Shown: positions 1-8,579 of the stretch, piece after piece
Layout: each line of letters opens with the position of its first letter
How positions within the stretch are numbered: position 1 is the stretch's first letter
Assembly (NCBI GenBank): GCA_046728175.1
Contig: JBKPEA010000029.1
Span: 1 to 64,000, forward strand
DNA from: JAFAHS01 sp046728175
GTDB taxonomy: Bacteria > Desulfobacterota > Binatia > Binatales > Binataceae
Direction of reading: 5' to 3'
DNA length: 64,000 bases
The notes under the pieces: generated by a model
Told to the model about the DNA's origin: nothing
Databases searched by the model: none
The model's input: only the letters and a program-made list of their open reading frames with translations
Translations under genes and position numbers: made by a program

Positions 1-627
1 CGCGAGGAGAATTGTCCCGAACAGAATCGCCGAAGGATACCACCAGCTCTTTACTCCCAGTACCAGAGGTAACAGTCCGGCCGAGATGGACGGCGCGATA
101 GGAGACTTCAACGCGATAATCAGGAGCATCGAACCGCACACCACCGTCAGCACGGCGAGCATTCCATAAGGCAAGGTGCGCGTTATCGCGATTCCGATCG
201 CACCTGCCAGCGGTGGAGTGATCGCAAGCATTAGCGGCGCTCTGGCCCAGGTGCCGCGCGGTCGGGTGAAGACATCGTGCGACAGCGCACCGAGCTCGGG
301 GAACAGTACGTAGAACGCGCCGGTTGCGGAAGCGATCGACGCGATGACCCCAATGTAGACGAGCGCGATCGCCTCTGCTGCAAGTCGCCGACTCCCGGCG
401 AGGCCAGCCTCGCCCCCGGGAAGCGACGCCGGTTTGGTTGCGATCTCAGCTGCAGACACAGGCCGTACAATAGCAGGCACCGGCGGCAAACGTGATCGAA
501 ATGGCGTTCCACCAGCCTTAAGTGCGTGTGGAAAGATATCCTGGACCGAAAGGCCGTCAGGGACCTCGCTGGCGTGAATTTTTCGGATCGCAGATGGGTT
601 CGGGGTCGATCTCGATCCCTTTCTCAC
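1..627 (-). CDS. HPP-like multi-pass membrane protein, 3' end cut by window edge
   Basis: The minus-strand frame is open from a GTG at 627 to the first base of the window, so the C-terminus lies outside. I translated it by hand. It has a soluble, Pro/Ala-rich N-terminus of about 85 residues, followed by hydrophobic segments (starting ALVYIGVIASIASATG) with FPELGALSHDVF, TRPRGTWAR, SPIAPSISAGLLPLVLG and KSWWYP. The last motifs resemble HPP-family integral membrane proteins, some of which are linked to nitrite transport; that match is from memory. An in-frame TGA lies six codons upstream of the GTG, and no strong ribosome site is visible, so a start further inside is possible. It is divergent from the GNAT gene at 787. 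Confidence 0.5.
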   Translation of the reverse strand, partial: MRKGSRSTPNPSAIRKIHASEVPDGLSVQDIFPHALKAGGTPFRSRLPPVPAIVRPVSAAEIATKPASLPGGEAGLAGSRRLAAEAIALVYIGVIASIASATGAFYVLFPELGALSHDVFTRPRGTWARAPLMLAITPPLAGAIGIAITRTLPYGMLAVLTVVCGSMLLIIALKSPIAPSISAGLLPLVLGVKSWWYPSAILFGTILLA

Positions 628-786
628 GGTCCGGTGGCTTCATCGCCGGAAGGTGAGGCGCTGACCGTGGTTGCGGCCAAGGTACGCCCCTTATGCGCGC
701 AAGGGTGACTGCCGGCCTACCAAGGCGATGATCGTTTGAGTTGTCATGGTGCTATTCTCAACCGGCACGCTGACTGGGAAAGGCCT

Positions 787-1908
787 ATGGCATTCGGCAG
801 ATCAATCATCACGCCCGGGGGCGAACCTCGGGTCGAGCAGGTCAGCAGCCGGCACGCACTCGAAGAATTCGCGCGTCTGCCATACCAGGTCTACGCGGGA
901 CGCCCTGCATGGTGGCCGCCGGACGTTCAGAACGAAATCGATTTCCTCACGCGCCGCACTCCGGTCGCAGCCTATCTTGACGTCGCCGGGTTCTGCGCGC
1001 GGCGCGGGCAGCAGATAGTGGCGCGAGTGAGCGCGGTGATAAACCGCCGCTACAACCATCACTGGAACGAACAGCTCGGACACCTGATTCACTTCGAGGC
1101 CCTGGAAGAGGAGAACGAAGCGACTGTAGCGATGCTTCGCGCGGCGATGGAATGGCTGCGTGTCCGCGGGATGGCGGCGGTGCGCAGCGGATTTGCCGCC
1201 TTTCTCGACTACCCCTACGGAATCGACAACTACGATCGCCTTCCATCATTCCTGCTGCGGGGCAATCCAGCCTATTACCACTGCTATCTCAAGGAGGCTG
1301 GCTTCGAGGTCGAGAAGGGGCAGGTCGATTACACCGCTCCGCTCGATCGCGAGATGCAGTCACGCTATCGGAAGATTGTCGACGCGACTCTCGCTCGCGA
1401 CGTGAGCATCAAAAGCTGGCGGCAATACGGCTTTCTGGCCGCCATCGACGCGTGGACCGAAGTAACCAACGCCGCATTCGCGCGCCATTGGGGATGGAAC
1501 CCGGTGACCCGCGCGGAGGTCCGCCCGATGTTGGTTTCGCTCGGCGACACCGCGGTCGCGGACTTGTCGATCGTTGCCGAAGTTCGCGCTGACGTGGTCG
1601 GAGCGGTGTTCTCGGTGCCCGACTGGAGCACCATGCTCGCGCGGATCAAGCGTGGGGTCATTCTCGACCCCGACCGTGGCGGCGGTACCCGCGGCGCGCT
1701 CATCAATATCGGCGTAGCGGAAGCCGCACGGGGCCGCGGTATCGCTCTGGCCATGGCAGCACGATCCTTTCTTACCATGGCGCAACAAGGCATGCGGTAC
1801 GCGGGTTACACGCTGGTACTCGACGACAACTGGGCATCGCGCCGCATCGCAGAGAGCCTCGGTGCTCGCGTAACCGACAATTTCGTGACCTATCGGCACA
1901 ATTTTTGA
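787..1908 (+). CDS. GNAT-fold acyltransferase, two-domain length
   Basis: Predicted N-acyltransferase of 373 residues. The C-terminal part holds the acetyl-CoA-binding signature of the GNAT fold, an RGRGIA loop followed by a helix, then a typical end in which an Asn-Trp-Ala segment precedes the ESLGA turn. The N-terminal half is probably a second, degenerate GNAT-like domain, since single-domain members are about 150 residues. The open frame extends upstream to a TTG at 736, but I place the start at the ATG at 787 because a GGGAAAGG ribosome site lies just before it. Substrate is unknown. The gene stands alone, divergent from the membrane protein to its left. Confidence 0.7.
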   Translation: MAFGRSIITPGGEPRVEQVSSRHALEEFARLPYQVYAGRPAWWPPDVQNEIDFLTRRTPVAAYLDVAGFCARRGQQIVARVSAVINRRYNHHWNEQLGHLIHFEALEEENEATVAMLRAAMEWLRVRGMAAVRSGFAAFLDYPYGIDNYDRLPSFLLRGNPAYYHCYLKEAGFEVEKGQVDYTAPLDREMQSRYRKIVDATLARDVSIKSWRQYGFLAAIDAWTEVTNAAFARHWGWNPVTRAEVRPMLVSLGDTAVADLSIVAEVRADVVGAVFSVPDWSTMLARIKRGVILDPDRGGGTRGALINIGVAEAARGRGIALAMAARSFLTMAQQGMRYAGYTLVLDDNWASRRIAESLGARVTDNFVTYRHNF

Positions 1909-2220
1909 GCTCGCTGAAGCTCGAAGAGTGGTCGTCGCGAAGCGGCGGAGGAATCTCTATTCGGGAGTCGGCGGCTTGGCTTAGCGGAGCACAAGTTCGT
2001 GAACCGCCGCGACCACTAGATTTGTTTCGTCGCCGATGGGCTCCGGTTACGAGGGTTGCACATTGAGGCCGCTCTGTTTTGGCGGCGACCGGTTCACTGT
2101 TCGAGGACAGCTCCTGCGCCGTCTGCGACTGCTGCGCAAGCGCGAGTTGCCTTTGCGCGCGGCTTTGTGTATGCATCCCGCAGACAAAATGCCATCTCTA
2201 ACATTCGATAGGTGCCAGCG
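1909..2220. other. intergenic, no gene seen
   Basis: About 310 bases between the GNAT gene and the first DUF1329 gene. Short open frames here have no ribosome sites and no recognisable protein. A weak sigma70-like pair lies at 2147-2152 (TTGCCT) and 2170-2175 (TATGCA) with a 17-base spacer, about 45 bases before the DUF1329 start; it is a guess. An AGGTG ribosome site sits just before the ATG at 2221. Confidence 0.4.
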
Positions 2221-3507
2221 ATGCCCAAGATAGGGAGCCGCCTTGCGGCCGTGACCACGTTCTCGTTGCTTGCGCTCGGTCTATTCCCACGTCCCGCCCT
2301 TTGCGTAAATCCCGGCGACACTATCACGCAGGCCAATGCTGCCAGTGTCCAATCGCTGGTGAGTCCGGGCACCTACTATGCTGTGACGCGGGGCATGGAG
2401 ATGCATATCGTGGCACCTGGGCGAATCGAATGGCCGCCACCCTATCGAGACGCCACGGAGAAATATTCCGGTCAGGTCCGCCTTTCCGCCGACCATCGAA
2501 CCATCGAGGGTTATGTCGCCGGGCAGCCGTTTCCGCTCCTTGATCCTAATGATGCCGACGTGGCGACCAAAATCATGTGGAACTCCGCGTTTCGTCCTAT
2601 CGCCACAGATGATGCCGACCTGCGCTTCTTCGAGTGCCAGGTCGTGAACTTCAATCCCGGACATCTCCAGGTTCTGCTTCTCGACTCGTTGATCGGTCAC
2701 TTCGCGGGTTACGCGCAGATTGGTCGCACCGAGGTCGAGCCGCTCCCTACCGATCCCGATTTCAAGACCTCGGGCATCTGGCTGCGCTCGGCCGCTTATC
2801 CGATTATTCAGCCGGCGAACGAACGGGGCGCCGGTGGTCTCCGCTTCCGTTACTGGGATCCGATGCGGGCCGATGACGCGTGGGCATATCTTCCGGAGGT
2901 TCGCCGGGTCCGACGCGTCAACGAGGTCATCATGTCGTCGTCGCCCGGTCTAAACACCTGGGATCCCGACCATGCCGGCGGCTTCGCGGCGAAGCTACAG
3001 GAGTACAATTTCAAGTTCGTCGGCGTGCGCGACATGCTCGGATGCGTGAACGCCGCCAAATCCCCGGCTCAGCCTTGCCCCACCGACGGCGGTGCAACTT
3101 CGTGTCCCGACAATTGGGAGATGCGCCACGAGTACATTGTGGAAGTAACGCCGCGACCCGAGCGCATCACCGGTGTGCTGCAATCCAAGACCGTCGTCTA
3201 CATCGACGCGGAGGCCTGGTTTAATCCGTACGTCGACAGCTACGACCGCAAGGGCGAGCTCTGGAAGACCCAGATTTATCTGCTCACGTACCGCGACCGT
3301 CCGGTTCCCGACGCCAAGGTTGCAGTCTATCCATTTAAGCGGGCGTTCGTTGTGGCGGCGTCAAGTATCGATGTGCAGTCGGGTCTGGTGACGACCTGTT
3401 ATCTTCCAAGTCCGAACTCGCCGGAGCGCGAATGTTGGTATATCAACATGGGCGCCGTCGACCGGGAATTCTTTACCACCGAGGCCATGGCCCGTGCGGG
3501 ACACTGA
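2221..3507 (+). CDS. DUF1329 periplasmic protein, copy 1
   Basis: Secreted DUF1329 family protein (PF07044) of 428 residues. The N-terminus has a Lys-Arg start, a hydrophobic core and an Ala-Leu-Cys cut region, fitting a Sec signal peptide. Conserved family pieces are present: NPGDTIT near residue 30, EWPPPYRDATEKYSGQV, PFPLLDPNDADVATKI, then ERECWYINMG close to the C-terminus. The family resembles LolA/LolB-like lipid-binding folds and is often found with RND/MMPL exporters and hydrocarbon or aromatic degradation genes; the exact role is unknown. The ATG at 2221 is preferred over the GTG at 2212 because AGGTG lies before it. A paralogue lies at 4981-6324 on the other strand. Confidence 0.88.
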   Translation: MPKIGSRLAAVTTFSLLALGLFPRPALCVNPGDTITQANAASVQSLVSPGTYYAVTRGMEMHIVAPGRIEWPPPYRDATEKYSGQVRLSADHRTIEGYVAGQPFPLLDPNDADVATKIMWNSAFRPIATDDADLRFFECQVVNFNPGHLQVLLLDSLIGHFAGYAQIGRTEVEPLPTDPDFKTSGIWLRSAAYPIIQPANERGAGGLRFRYWDPMRADDAWAYLPEVRRVRRVNEVIMSSSPGLNTWDPDHAGGFAAKLQEYNFKFVGVRDMLGCVNAAKSPAQPCPTDGGATSCPDNWEMRHEYIVEVTPRPERITGVLQSKTVVYIDAEAWFNPYVDSYDRKGELWKTQIYLLTYRDRPVPDAKVAVYPFKRAFVVAASSIDVQSGLVTTCYLPSPNSPERECWYINMGAVDREFFTTEAMARAGH

Positions 3508-3543
3508 CCGCTGACTACTTGGGGTTGGGGGGAACCTGAAAGA

Positions 3544-3576
3544 CCTGCGGGCGGGCCGTTTAGGCCCGCCCGCAGG
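3544..3576. terminator. perfect 14-bp hairpin after DUF1329 copy 1
   Basis: CCTGCGGGCGGGCC and GGCCCGCCCGCAGG form a perfect 14-bp stem with a GTTTA loop, 37 bases after the stop codon. No T-run follows, but the stem is strong and sits between convergent genes (DUF1329 on plus, cyclase on minus), so it probably ends transcription of one or both. Confidence 0.75.
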
Positions 3577-3811
3577 ATCTGCTTGCACATTCAGGCCGAA
3601 AATTTTCGCGGCTGACTGACGAAAACGCAGCCATCGGTCACGATCGCCACGTCCTGCCCACGCGGCAAGCGCAACCGGAATAAAGAAGTTCCTTTTAGCG
3701 CAAGGCCTCGCCAGCAGTTCAGGTTTTCCCACTGCAGGAAGGGGTCTGGGCCAAGCTCGTTTCCTCCTTCATTCTCCCTCATTCCGAGTTCGCGCTGCCG
3801 ACCACCCCATT

Positions 3812-4900
3812 CTACTTTATCGCCAAGGCATTCGGCGGCGAGCCAACCCCGCCTGGCACGTTCAGTGGTGCGGAGGTCAGAAAGAAATCGTAGCGTCCGT
3901 CCGCAGCGCAATCCTCCGCGAGCCCTTCGAGGTTCCACATCTCACCGATTGGCATGCCGAAGAACGACAGCATGTGGAAATGCAGGAAATCATCGCCTTC
4001 GCCCTTGGGTAGCGCTTCCAGGGCCGGCGAATCCGACGCAACCGCCGCCAAGTGATGGTCCCAAATCCAGCGCGCCACGCGGCTGGTGCCTTCGATGCCC
4101 GGCACCACCGTCTCGCGCGCGAGCTCGGCCTTGGTCTCCTCGCTCGCGGATAGGTAGAACCTGGTCCATCCGATTCGAATCAGCAGAATATCACCCGCCT
4201 GCAACTTGACCTTCTCCGCGGAGAGCGTGGCCTCGAGGTCCTCGAGCGGAATCGATTCCGCCTGCGTGTAGTTGAGGGTTTTGCCGATGCGATCGTAGTG
4301 GCGCGCGATGTCGGCCAGCACGCCCCGTCCCGCGATACCGCGGCGCGCCAGGTTGTCGATTCCCAATCGCGTGCCACCCCGACCGGTTATTTCGCGATCC
4401 GGGATGCCGTTGTAGGCACCCAGCATCGGATGCTTGACGTGGCACAGAGCATCCCACTGCGACGATGCCTGCGGGTAGAAGTTGTCCAGGTAATCATCGA
4501 GCACGAATTCCGCATTGGGGAAGATTTTCACCGTGTGGGTGTGCTTGCCGCGGGTGAAGAGCGGCGGGTCCGGAATATTGATGGGCAGGTTCAGCGCGAA
4601 CACCTTGCCGTTGCGAATCGAGCCGGCGGCGGCGCGGACGCGCTCCGGTGAAAGCAGGTTTATGGTGCCCACTTCGTCGCTGTCGCCAAATACACCCCAC
4701 GCTGCGCCCTGCGGCGCGCCCGCTCGAATTGGCAACTCGTCATAGCGCGGGAGCTTGGGTGCGGCCGGTGCGGCGGGACGCCGCACCGCCAGCTTCTTCG
4801 CGGCCTTTTTCGAAGCGACCGCGCGGCCGGCCGATTTCAAGCGCAGCTTGGCCTTGGCGGCTTTCTTCACCGCCGATTTTTTGGGTTTCGATTTCGCCAC
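3812..4900 (-). CDS. cyclase-family (PF04199) protein with lysine-rich tail
   Basis: Cyclase-family protein of 362 residues, related to kynurenine formamidase and other metal-dependent amide or lactone hydrolases. After a 50-residue tail come the family marks WGVFGDSDEVGTINLLSPE, QWDALCHV (the metal-site region, a variant of HxGTHxD), YNGIPD and LIRIGWTRFY. Residues 1-50 are almost only Lys, Ala, Arg and Pro (for example SAVKKAAKAK and ASKKAAKKLA), like histone H1 or AlgP tails, and are not a signal peptide. The gene lies between two DUF1329 genes; it shares the strand of copy 2 and starts 80 bases after that gene's end, so they may be co-transcribed. The substrate is unknown. Confidence 0.85.
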   Translation of the reverse strand: MAKSKPKKSAVKKAAKAKLRLKSAGRAVASKKAAKKLAVRRPAAPAAPKLPRYDELPIRAGAPQGAAWGVFGDSDEVGTINLLSPERVRAAAGSIRNGKVFALNLPINIPDPPLFTRGKHTHTVKIFPNAEFVLDDYLDNFYPQASSQWDALCHVKHPMLGAYNGIPDREITGRGGTRLGIDNLARRGIAGRGVLADIARHYDRIGKTLNYTQAESIPLEDLEATLSAEKVKLQAGDILLIRIGWTRFYLSASEETKAELARETVVPGIEGTSRVARWIWDHHLAAVASDSPALEALPKGEGDDFLHFHMLSFFGMPIGEMWNLEGLAEDCAADGRYDFFLTSAPLNVPGGVGSPPNALAIK

Positions 4901-4980
4901 GATGTTTCCTCCTCATCGACGCAGCACTGCACTTCTCTTAGCAACTCGGACGCTAATCTCAAGGGACGAGAAGCGAGCCC

Positions 4981-6324
4981 TCAGTGGGCCTGGAGGCCCA
5001 GCTGGTGAGGATCGAGAAACGACTTCGTAACGATACCCATGTTGATGTACCAGCACTCTCTTTCTTCCGTTTCCCGGCCCGGCATATACACCACCGTCGA
5101 GAAGCCGTCTTGCACATCTTCATCCACGAGCGCAGTCTGAAACATCCGCTTGAACGGGTAGATCGCGACCCTTGCGTCTGGCACCGGACGATCGCGATAC
5201 GCGTTGAACGTCGCGATCGTCTTCCAGAGCTTGCCCTCCCGGTCGTATTGGTCCGAAGCGGTAATGAACCAGCCTTCCGAATCGATGTAGAGAATGCGCT
5301 TCGGAATGATGACTTCGTCGCCGCCGATCTTTTGCGACCAGGACTTGGGCTTGGCGCTTGCTTCGACGATATAAGTCTGGCGCATCTCCCAGTCTTCCGG
5401 GCAGACGCTCCTGCCGTTATCGAGCTCACAGGGTTTGGCCGGAATATTCTGCGCATGCACGCACGCCAGCATCGGCTTGAGACCGATCAGTTTGTAGTCG
5501 TAATCTTCGATCTTGGCCATGAACCCAAAGTAGGAGTCGGGGTCGAGATTACTTGCGTAGGTCATCGAGCCCTGCCCGCCGCTGCCGCCCCCGACCGAGA
5601 CGCCCACAGCGAGGGGTCCCATCGCATCGGACAGGCTGGTTGCCGTCGCGCGTCGAAGACGCCGGGACGCCGGGCTGTAATACCAGGCATTGTCATCGAC
5701 TGAGGGATCTGCGTTCCGCTCACGCACCAGTCCGAAGCCGCGAATTTCGGCCGGCTCCAGAAAAGGGAACGCACCGAATCGGTAACGGATGTGCGCCCCG
5801 GTTGCTTCCGGGTCGGTGGGGATGGGTTGGACCTCCGTGCGTCCCATACTGTTGTAGAAAGCAAAATGGCCGATGGTGAAATGCTCGACCGGTACTGCTG
5901 CGGGACTGTCCGAACGCCGGCTCACCACCTCGACGTTGCGCGCATCCACGTCGTCCGTGTATTGCGGACGGAAGCTGAAGTTCCACAGGACCTTGGTCGC
6001 TACCTGAGGATCGTTCGGATTGAGCAATGGAAAGGGCAGACCTGCCACATAGTTTGCCAACTCACCCTTGTCGTTGAGTACCACCTGGGTCGAGTATTTT
6101 TCGGTTGCGCTCTTGTAGGGCGGCGACCACTCGAGGCGTTCGGTCGGCACGATTTTCATCTTCATGCCCTGCTTCACCAGCAGGAAGTTTCCGGGACTGA
6201 GCAAATCCTGAACCGCTGATGCATTGTCGGGCGTGATGACGTCGCCGGGTTTGACGGTCGCGGCCAGAGCAGTCGTGAGCGAAATCACCAGCGCCGATAC
6301 CGCGAGTACAAAAGTCTTCATCAT
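4981..6324 (-). CDS. DUF1329 periplasmic protein, copy 2
   Basis: Secreted DUF1329 family protein of 447 residues, clearly paralogous to 2221-3507. It starts with MMKTFVLAVSALVIS and an ALAA cleavage region, then shows VKPGDVITPDNASAVQDLL, EWSPPYKSATEKYSTQV, PFPLLNPNDPQVATKV and ERECWYINMG near the end. A Gly-rich insert (GVSVGGGSGGQG) near residue 245 is absent from copy 1. A good ribosome site, GGAGAAC, precedes the ATGATG start. An operator-like palindrome lies 86 bases upstream (6410-6426). The cyclase gene follows in the same direction. Lipid or hydrophobic-substrate handling in the periplasm is inferred from family context only. Confidence 0.9.
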   Translation of the reverse strand: MMKTFVLAVSALVISLTTALAATVKPGDVITPDNASAVQDLLSPGNFLLVKQGMKMKIVPTERLEWSPPYKSATEKYSTQVVLNDKGELANYVAGLPFPLLNPNDPQVATKVLWNFSFRPQYTDDVDARNVEVVSRRSDSPAAVPVEHFTIGHFAFYNSMGRTEVQPIPTDPEATGAHIRYRFGAFPFLEPAEIRGFGLVRERNADPSVDDNAWYYSPASRRLRRATATSLSDAMGPLAVGVSVGGGSGGQGSMTYASNLDPDSYFGFMAKIEDYDYKLIGLKPMLACVHAQNIPAKPCELDNGRSVCPEDWEMRQTYIVEASAKPKSWSQKIGGDEVIIPKRILYIDSEGWFITASDQYDREGKLWKTIATFNAYRDRPVPDARVAIYPFKRMFQTALVDEDVQDGFSTVVYMPGRETEERECWYINMGIVTKSFLDPHQLGLQAH

Positions 6325-6409
6325 ACGTTCTCCAGCGCGACGACGGCTCCCCCAGGAGCTATTGAAAACCGCAGGCGGAGGGCCGGACCAGCTGCTGCTT
6401 CTGTCTATT

Positions 6410-6426
6410 GTCTAGTAACACTAGAC
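6410..6426. promoter_or_regulatory. operator-like palindrome upstream of DUF1329 copy 2
   Basis: GTCTAGT-AAC-ACTAGAC is a perfect 7-bp inverted repeat with a 3-base centre, the size of a TetR/MarR-type operator. It lies 86 bases before the DUF1329 copy 2 start on the minus strand and about 95 bases upstream of the rpsF promoter. No regulator gene is adjacent, and no similar site is seen upstream of DUF1329 copy 1. Confidence 0.5.
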
Positions 6427-6519
6427 TACGAGCAGTTCCGATCGCAAGCCAAGGGCCAAAACCCGCCCGAAGGGCGCCAGGATACGCACAACCAAGCGAT
6501 TGGATCTGGTCAAGGCTGC

Positions 6520-6549
6520 TTGTTTGGTGCTCCAGACTGATGTTATATT
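6520..6549 (+). promoter_or_regulatory. sigma70-type promoter of the rpsF operon
   Basis: TTGTTT (6520-6525) and TATATT (6544-6549) are separated by 18 bases, and the -10 is preceded by TGT, giving an extended TGnTATATT element. It would start transcription about 50 bases before the rpsF start codon. Confidence 0.65.
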
Positions 6550-6606
6550 GCGAATTCGGCTCCTTGCTCCATCGTGGGGCTTAATCCACAAGGAGGATTG
6601 GCGCAG

Positions 6607-7092
6607 TTGCGGCGCTACGAAACTATTTTTATCCTTCGGCCCGACCAGGGCGAATCACAGATCAAAGAGGCGATCCGGCGTTTCGAAGGCTTCGTCACCC
6701 AGGGCGGTGGCGAGATGATCGAAACCGACGAATGGGGTTCGCGCGAACTGGCCTACCGGATTAGAGGCGAACGGCGCGGCTACTACGTTCGCCTCGACTA
6801 TGTTTCCGAAGGTGCGGTGATGAACGAGGTCGAGAGAAATTTGAAGCTCTCGGACTCGGTACTGCGATTCCTGTCGGTGTTACTCGACACCGACGCTGAG
6901 CCGGCCAAGGTGCGCGAGGAAATCGAGGCGCGCAACCGCCGGATTGCCGAAGCGCGGGCGGCCGCGGAGGCGCGCGCCGCAGCGCTTGCAGCCCAGCACG
7001 AACGAGCGCCTGACGCGCCTGATGCTCCCGAAGAGCTGATGGCCGAACACGAGGGCGAACTCGAGCCGGAGGGCGGCAACCGCCCGCAATGA
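6607..7092 (+). CDS. rpsF: ribosomal protein bS6 with long C-terminal tail
   Basis: Small-subunit protein S6, which binds S18 and 16S rRNA on the 30S platform. It opens with the typical LRRYETIFILRPDQ and carries WGSRELAYRIRGERRGYYVRLDY. The ribosome site AAGGAGG at 6590-6596 sets the start at the TTG at 6607 (10-base spacing) rather than the upstream ATG at 6574, which would add residues not found in S6. The protein is 161 residues against roughly 95-135 in most S6; the extra part is an Ala/Glu-rich tail, helical first (ARAAAEARAAALAA) and acidic at the end. First gene of the rpsF-rpsR-DUF2232-rplI operon. Confidence 0.93.
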   Translation: MRRYETIFILRPDQGESQIKEAIRRFEGFVTQGGGEMIETDEWGSRELAYRIRGERRGYYVRLDYVSEGAVMNEVERNLKLSDSVLRFLSVLLDTDAEPAKVREEIEARNRRIAEARAAAEARAAALAAQHERAPDAPDAPEELMAEHEGELEPEGGNRPQ

Positions 7093-7185
7093 TCTCTAGC
7101 TCGCGCGAAAATCGCCCCATCCGCAGAAGCAAACGACTTGAGTATGGGCACTTTGCGCCCGAGTTTCTGAATTCAGGGAAACATC

Positions 7186-7530
7186 ATGGCTGAAGATGAA
7201 AGGACCGAACAGTTCGGCGAGCGTCCGCGGGGTGACGACGCGCCGCGCGGAAGAGGACCGCGCGGCGAGGGTGAGCGTGGCGGCGAGGGACGGCCGGGAA
7301 TGCGCCGTCGCTCGGGCGGACGACGGAAAGTGTGTCGGTTTTGCGCCGACAAAACCCTCAAGGTCGATTACAAAGACGTGCGGACCCTGTCCAGCTTTAT
7401 CACCGAAGGTGGAAAGATCGTGCCGAGCCGAACCTCGGGCAATTGCGCCAAACATCAGCGCCAGCTGGCGGTGGCGATCAAGCGCGCCCGGGTAATCGCG
7501 CTGCTTCCATTTTCGACCCTGGGGGTTTGA
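7186..7530 (+). CDS. rpsR: ribosomal protein bS18 with basic N-terminal extension
   Basis: Small-subunit protein S18, the S6 partner. The conserved core starts near residue 47 with RKVCRFCADK and ends with SGNCAKHQRQLAVAIKRAR. Cys50, Cys53, Cys87 and His90 could hold zinc, as in zinc-type S18. The first 45 residues are an Arg/Gly/Glu-rich extension (for example RGRGPRGEGERGG) not found in standard S18 of about 75 residues. The ribosome site AGGGAAAC precedes the ATG. It is the second gene of the operon, 93 bases after rpsF. Confidence 0.95.
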   Translation: MAEDERTEQFGERPRGDDAPRGRGPRGEGERGGEGRPGMRRRSGGRRKVCRFCADKTLKVDYKDVRTLSSFITEGGKIVPSRTSGNCAKHQRQLAVAIKRARVIALLPFSTLGV

Positions 7531-7542
7531 GCGCACCGCGAG

Positions 7543-8568
7543 ATGGGCCGTAAAGTTGTCATCGGGAGTGTTCGCGCCGCTGCTCTGTCGGGTGCGTTCT
7601 TCCTCGCGGCAGGCGCAATCCCGCTTTTTGGTGAGATCGCGATGCTGCTGGCCCCGGCACCGATCCTGATTTTCGCGGTGGGCCGCGCCGGTGCAAATCT
7701 GCGGGCCCTGGGCACCGTGCTCCTGGGCACGCTTCTGGTGTCGGGGCTGAGCGCCACGTTTGCCGGAGGCGGCCTTGGATTGATGGTGGGTGGCAGGTAC
7801 CTGGCTACCTTCGGCATCGCGACGATTGTGATGACCTGGATGATCGGGCTCCGCCGCCCGTTCGAATTGGTCTTGGTGGCGGCTGCCGGTGCGACGTGTA
7901 CCGCGGCCGCGGTGGTCGCGGTAATCGCGGCCGGTGGTCCGCTTGCACTCGTAAAGGCGGTGCAGAACCTGTTGTCGGAAATGATGGTGCAGGGCCAGGA
8001 AGGGTATCGGGCGCTCGGAATCCCCAGTCCGATGCCTCCGCAAGCACAAGCGGCGGCGCTGGATTCGATGATTCGGATTCTTCCGGCGCTCATCGCGATT
8101 TCGGCAGCGGTCTCGGTGATGTTCAATCTGCGGGTGTTCTGGCGATGGGCCGGCAAACAGCGGTTGTCTTACCCGCTGTTCGGTGACCTGCTGCGCTGGT
8201 CCGCACCCGAATGGCTGATCTGGGGATTGATCGCAAGTGGATTCGGGATGTTGGCTCCCATCGCCGCGGTCCGCGATGTCGCCGTGAACGCATTCCTGTG
8301 CTTTGCGGTCGTTTACCTCTGCCAGGGACTCGCGATCATGGCTTTTTACTTTCAGGCGCTAGCGGTTCCCGGGGTGGTGCGCGCGATCATCTACTTCGTG
8401 GTGCTCGGGTACCCTTTCGTTGCGGCGGTCGGATACCCGTTTGCCGCGGCCGGATATTTTGTGGTTCCGGTGGTGGTGTGCCTCGCCGGCGTGTTCGATA
8501 TGTGGATCGATTTTCGACGGCTCAAGCCGCCCAGCCAGGAGGCTGGTAACTACGGCGACTTTCTTTAA
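7543..8568 (+). CDS. DUF2232 (YybS-like) membrane protein
   Basis: Integral membrane protein of 341 residues with about eight hydrophobic segments, ending in a short polar tail. Size, hydrophobic pattern and place between rpsR and rplI match the DUF2232/YybS family, whose role is unknown. The same S6-S18-DUF2232-L9 order is familiar from deltaproteobacteria and Firmicutes. It begins 12 bases after rpsR and ends 11 bases before rplI, so it belongs to the same transcript. The product is probably inserted in the inner membrane. No catalytic motif is visible. Confidence 0.85.
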   Translation: MGRKVVIGSVRAAALSGAFFLAAGAIPLFGEIAMLLAPAPILIFAVGRAGANLRALGTVLLGTLLVSGLSATFAGGGLGLMVGGRYLATFGIATIVMTWMIGLRRPFELVLVAAAGATCTAAAVVAVIAAGGPLALVKAVQNLLSEMMVQGQEGYRALGIPSPMPPQAQAAALDSMIRILPALIAISAAVSVMFNLRVFWRWAGKQRLSYPLFGDLLRWSAPEWLIWGLIASGFGMLAPIAAVRDVAVNAFLCFAVVYLCQGLAIMAFYFQALAVPGVVRAIIYFVVLGYPFVAAVGYPFAAAGYFVVPVVVCLAGVFDMWIDFRRLKPPSQEAGNYGDFL

Positions 8569-8579
8569 GGGTCAGGCTC

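Noticed and set aside
6550..6606. S6:S18-binding leader RNA before rpsF
   Set aside because: A small GTGG/CCAC stem sits before the ribosome site, but I cannot find the conserved CCG-containing motif needed to call the rpsF leader.
7096..8049. Long minus-strand frames across rpsR and DUF2232
   Set aside because: They are antisense to a well-known ribosomal operon and consist of Arg/Gln/Ala-rich low-complexity translation.
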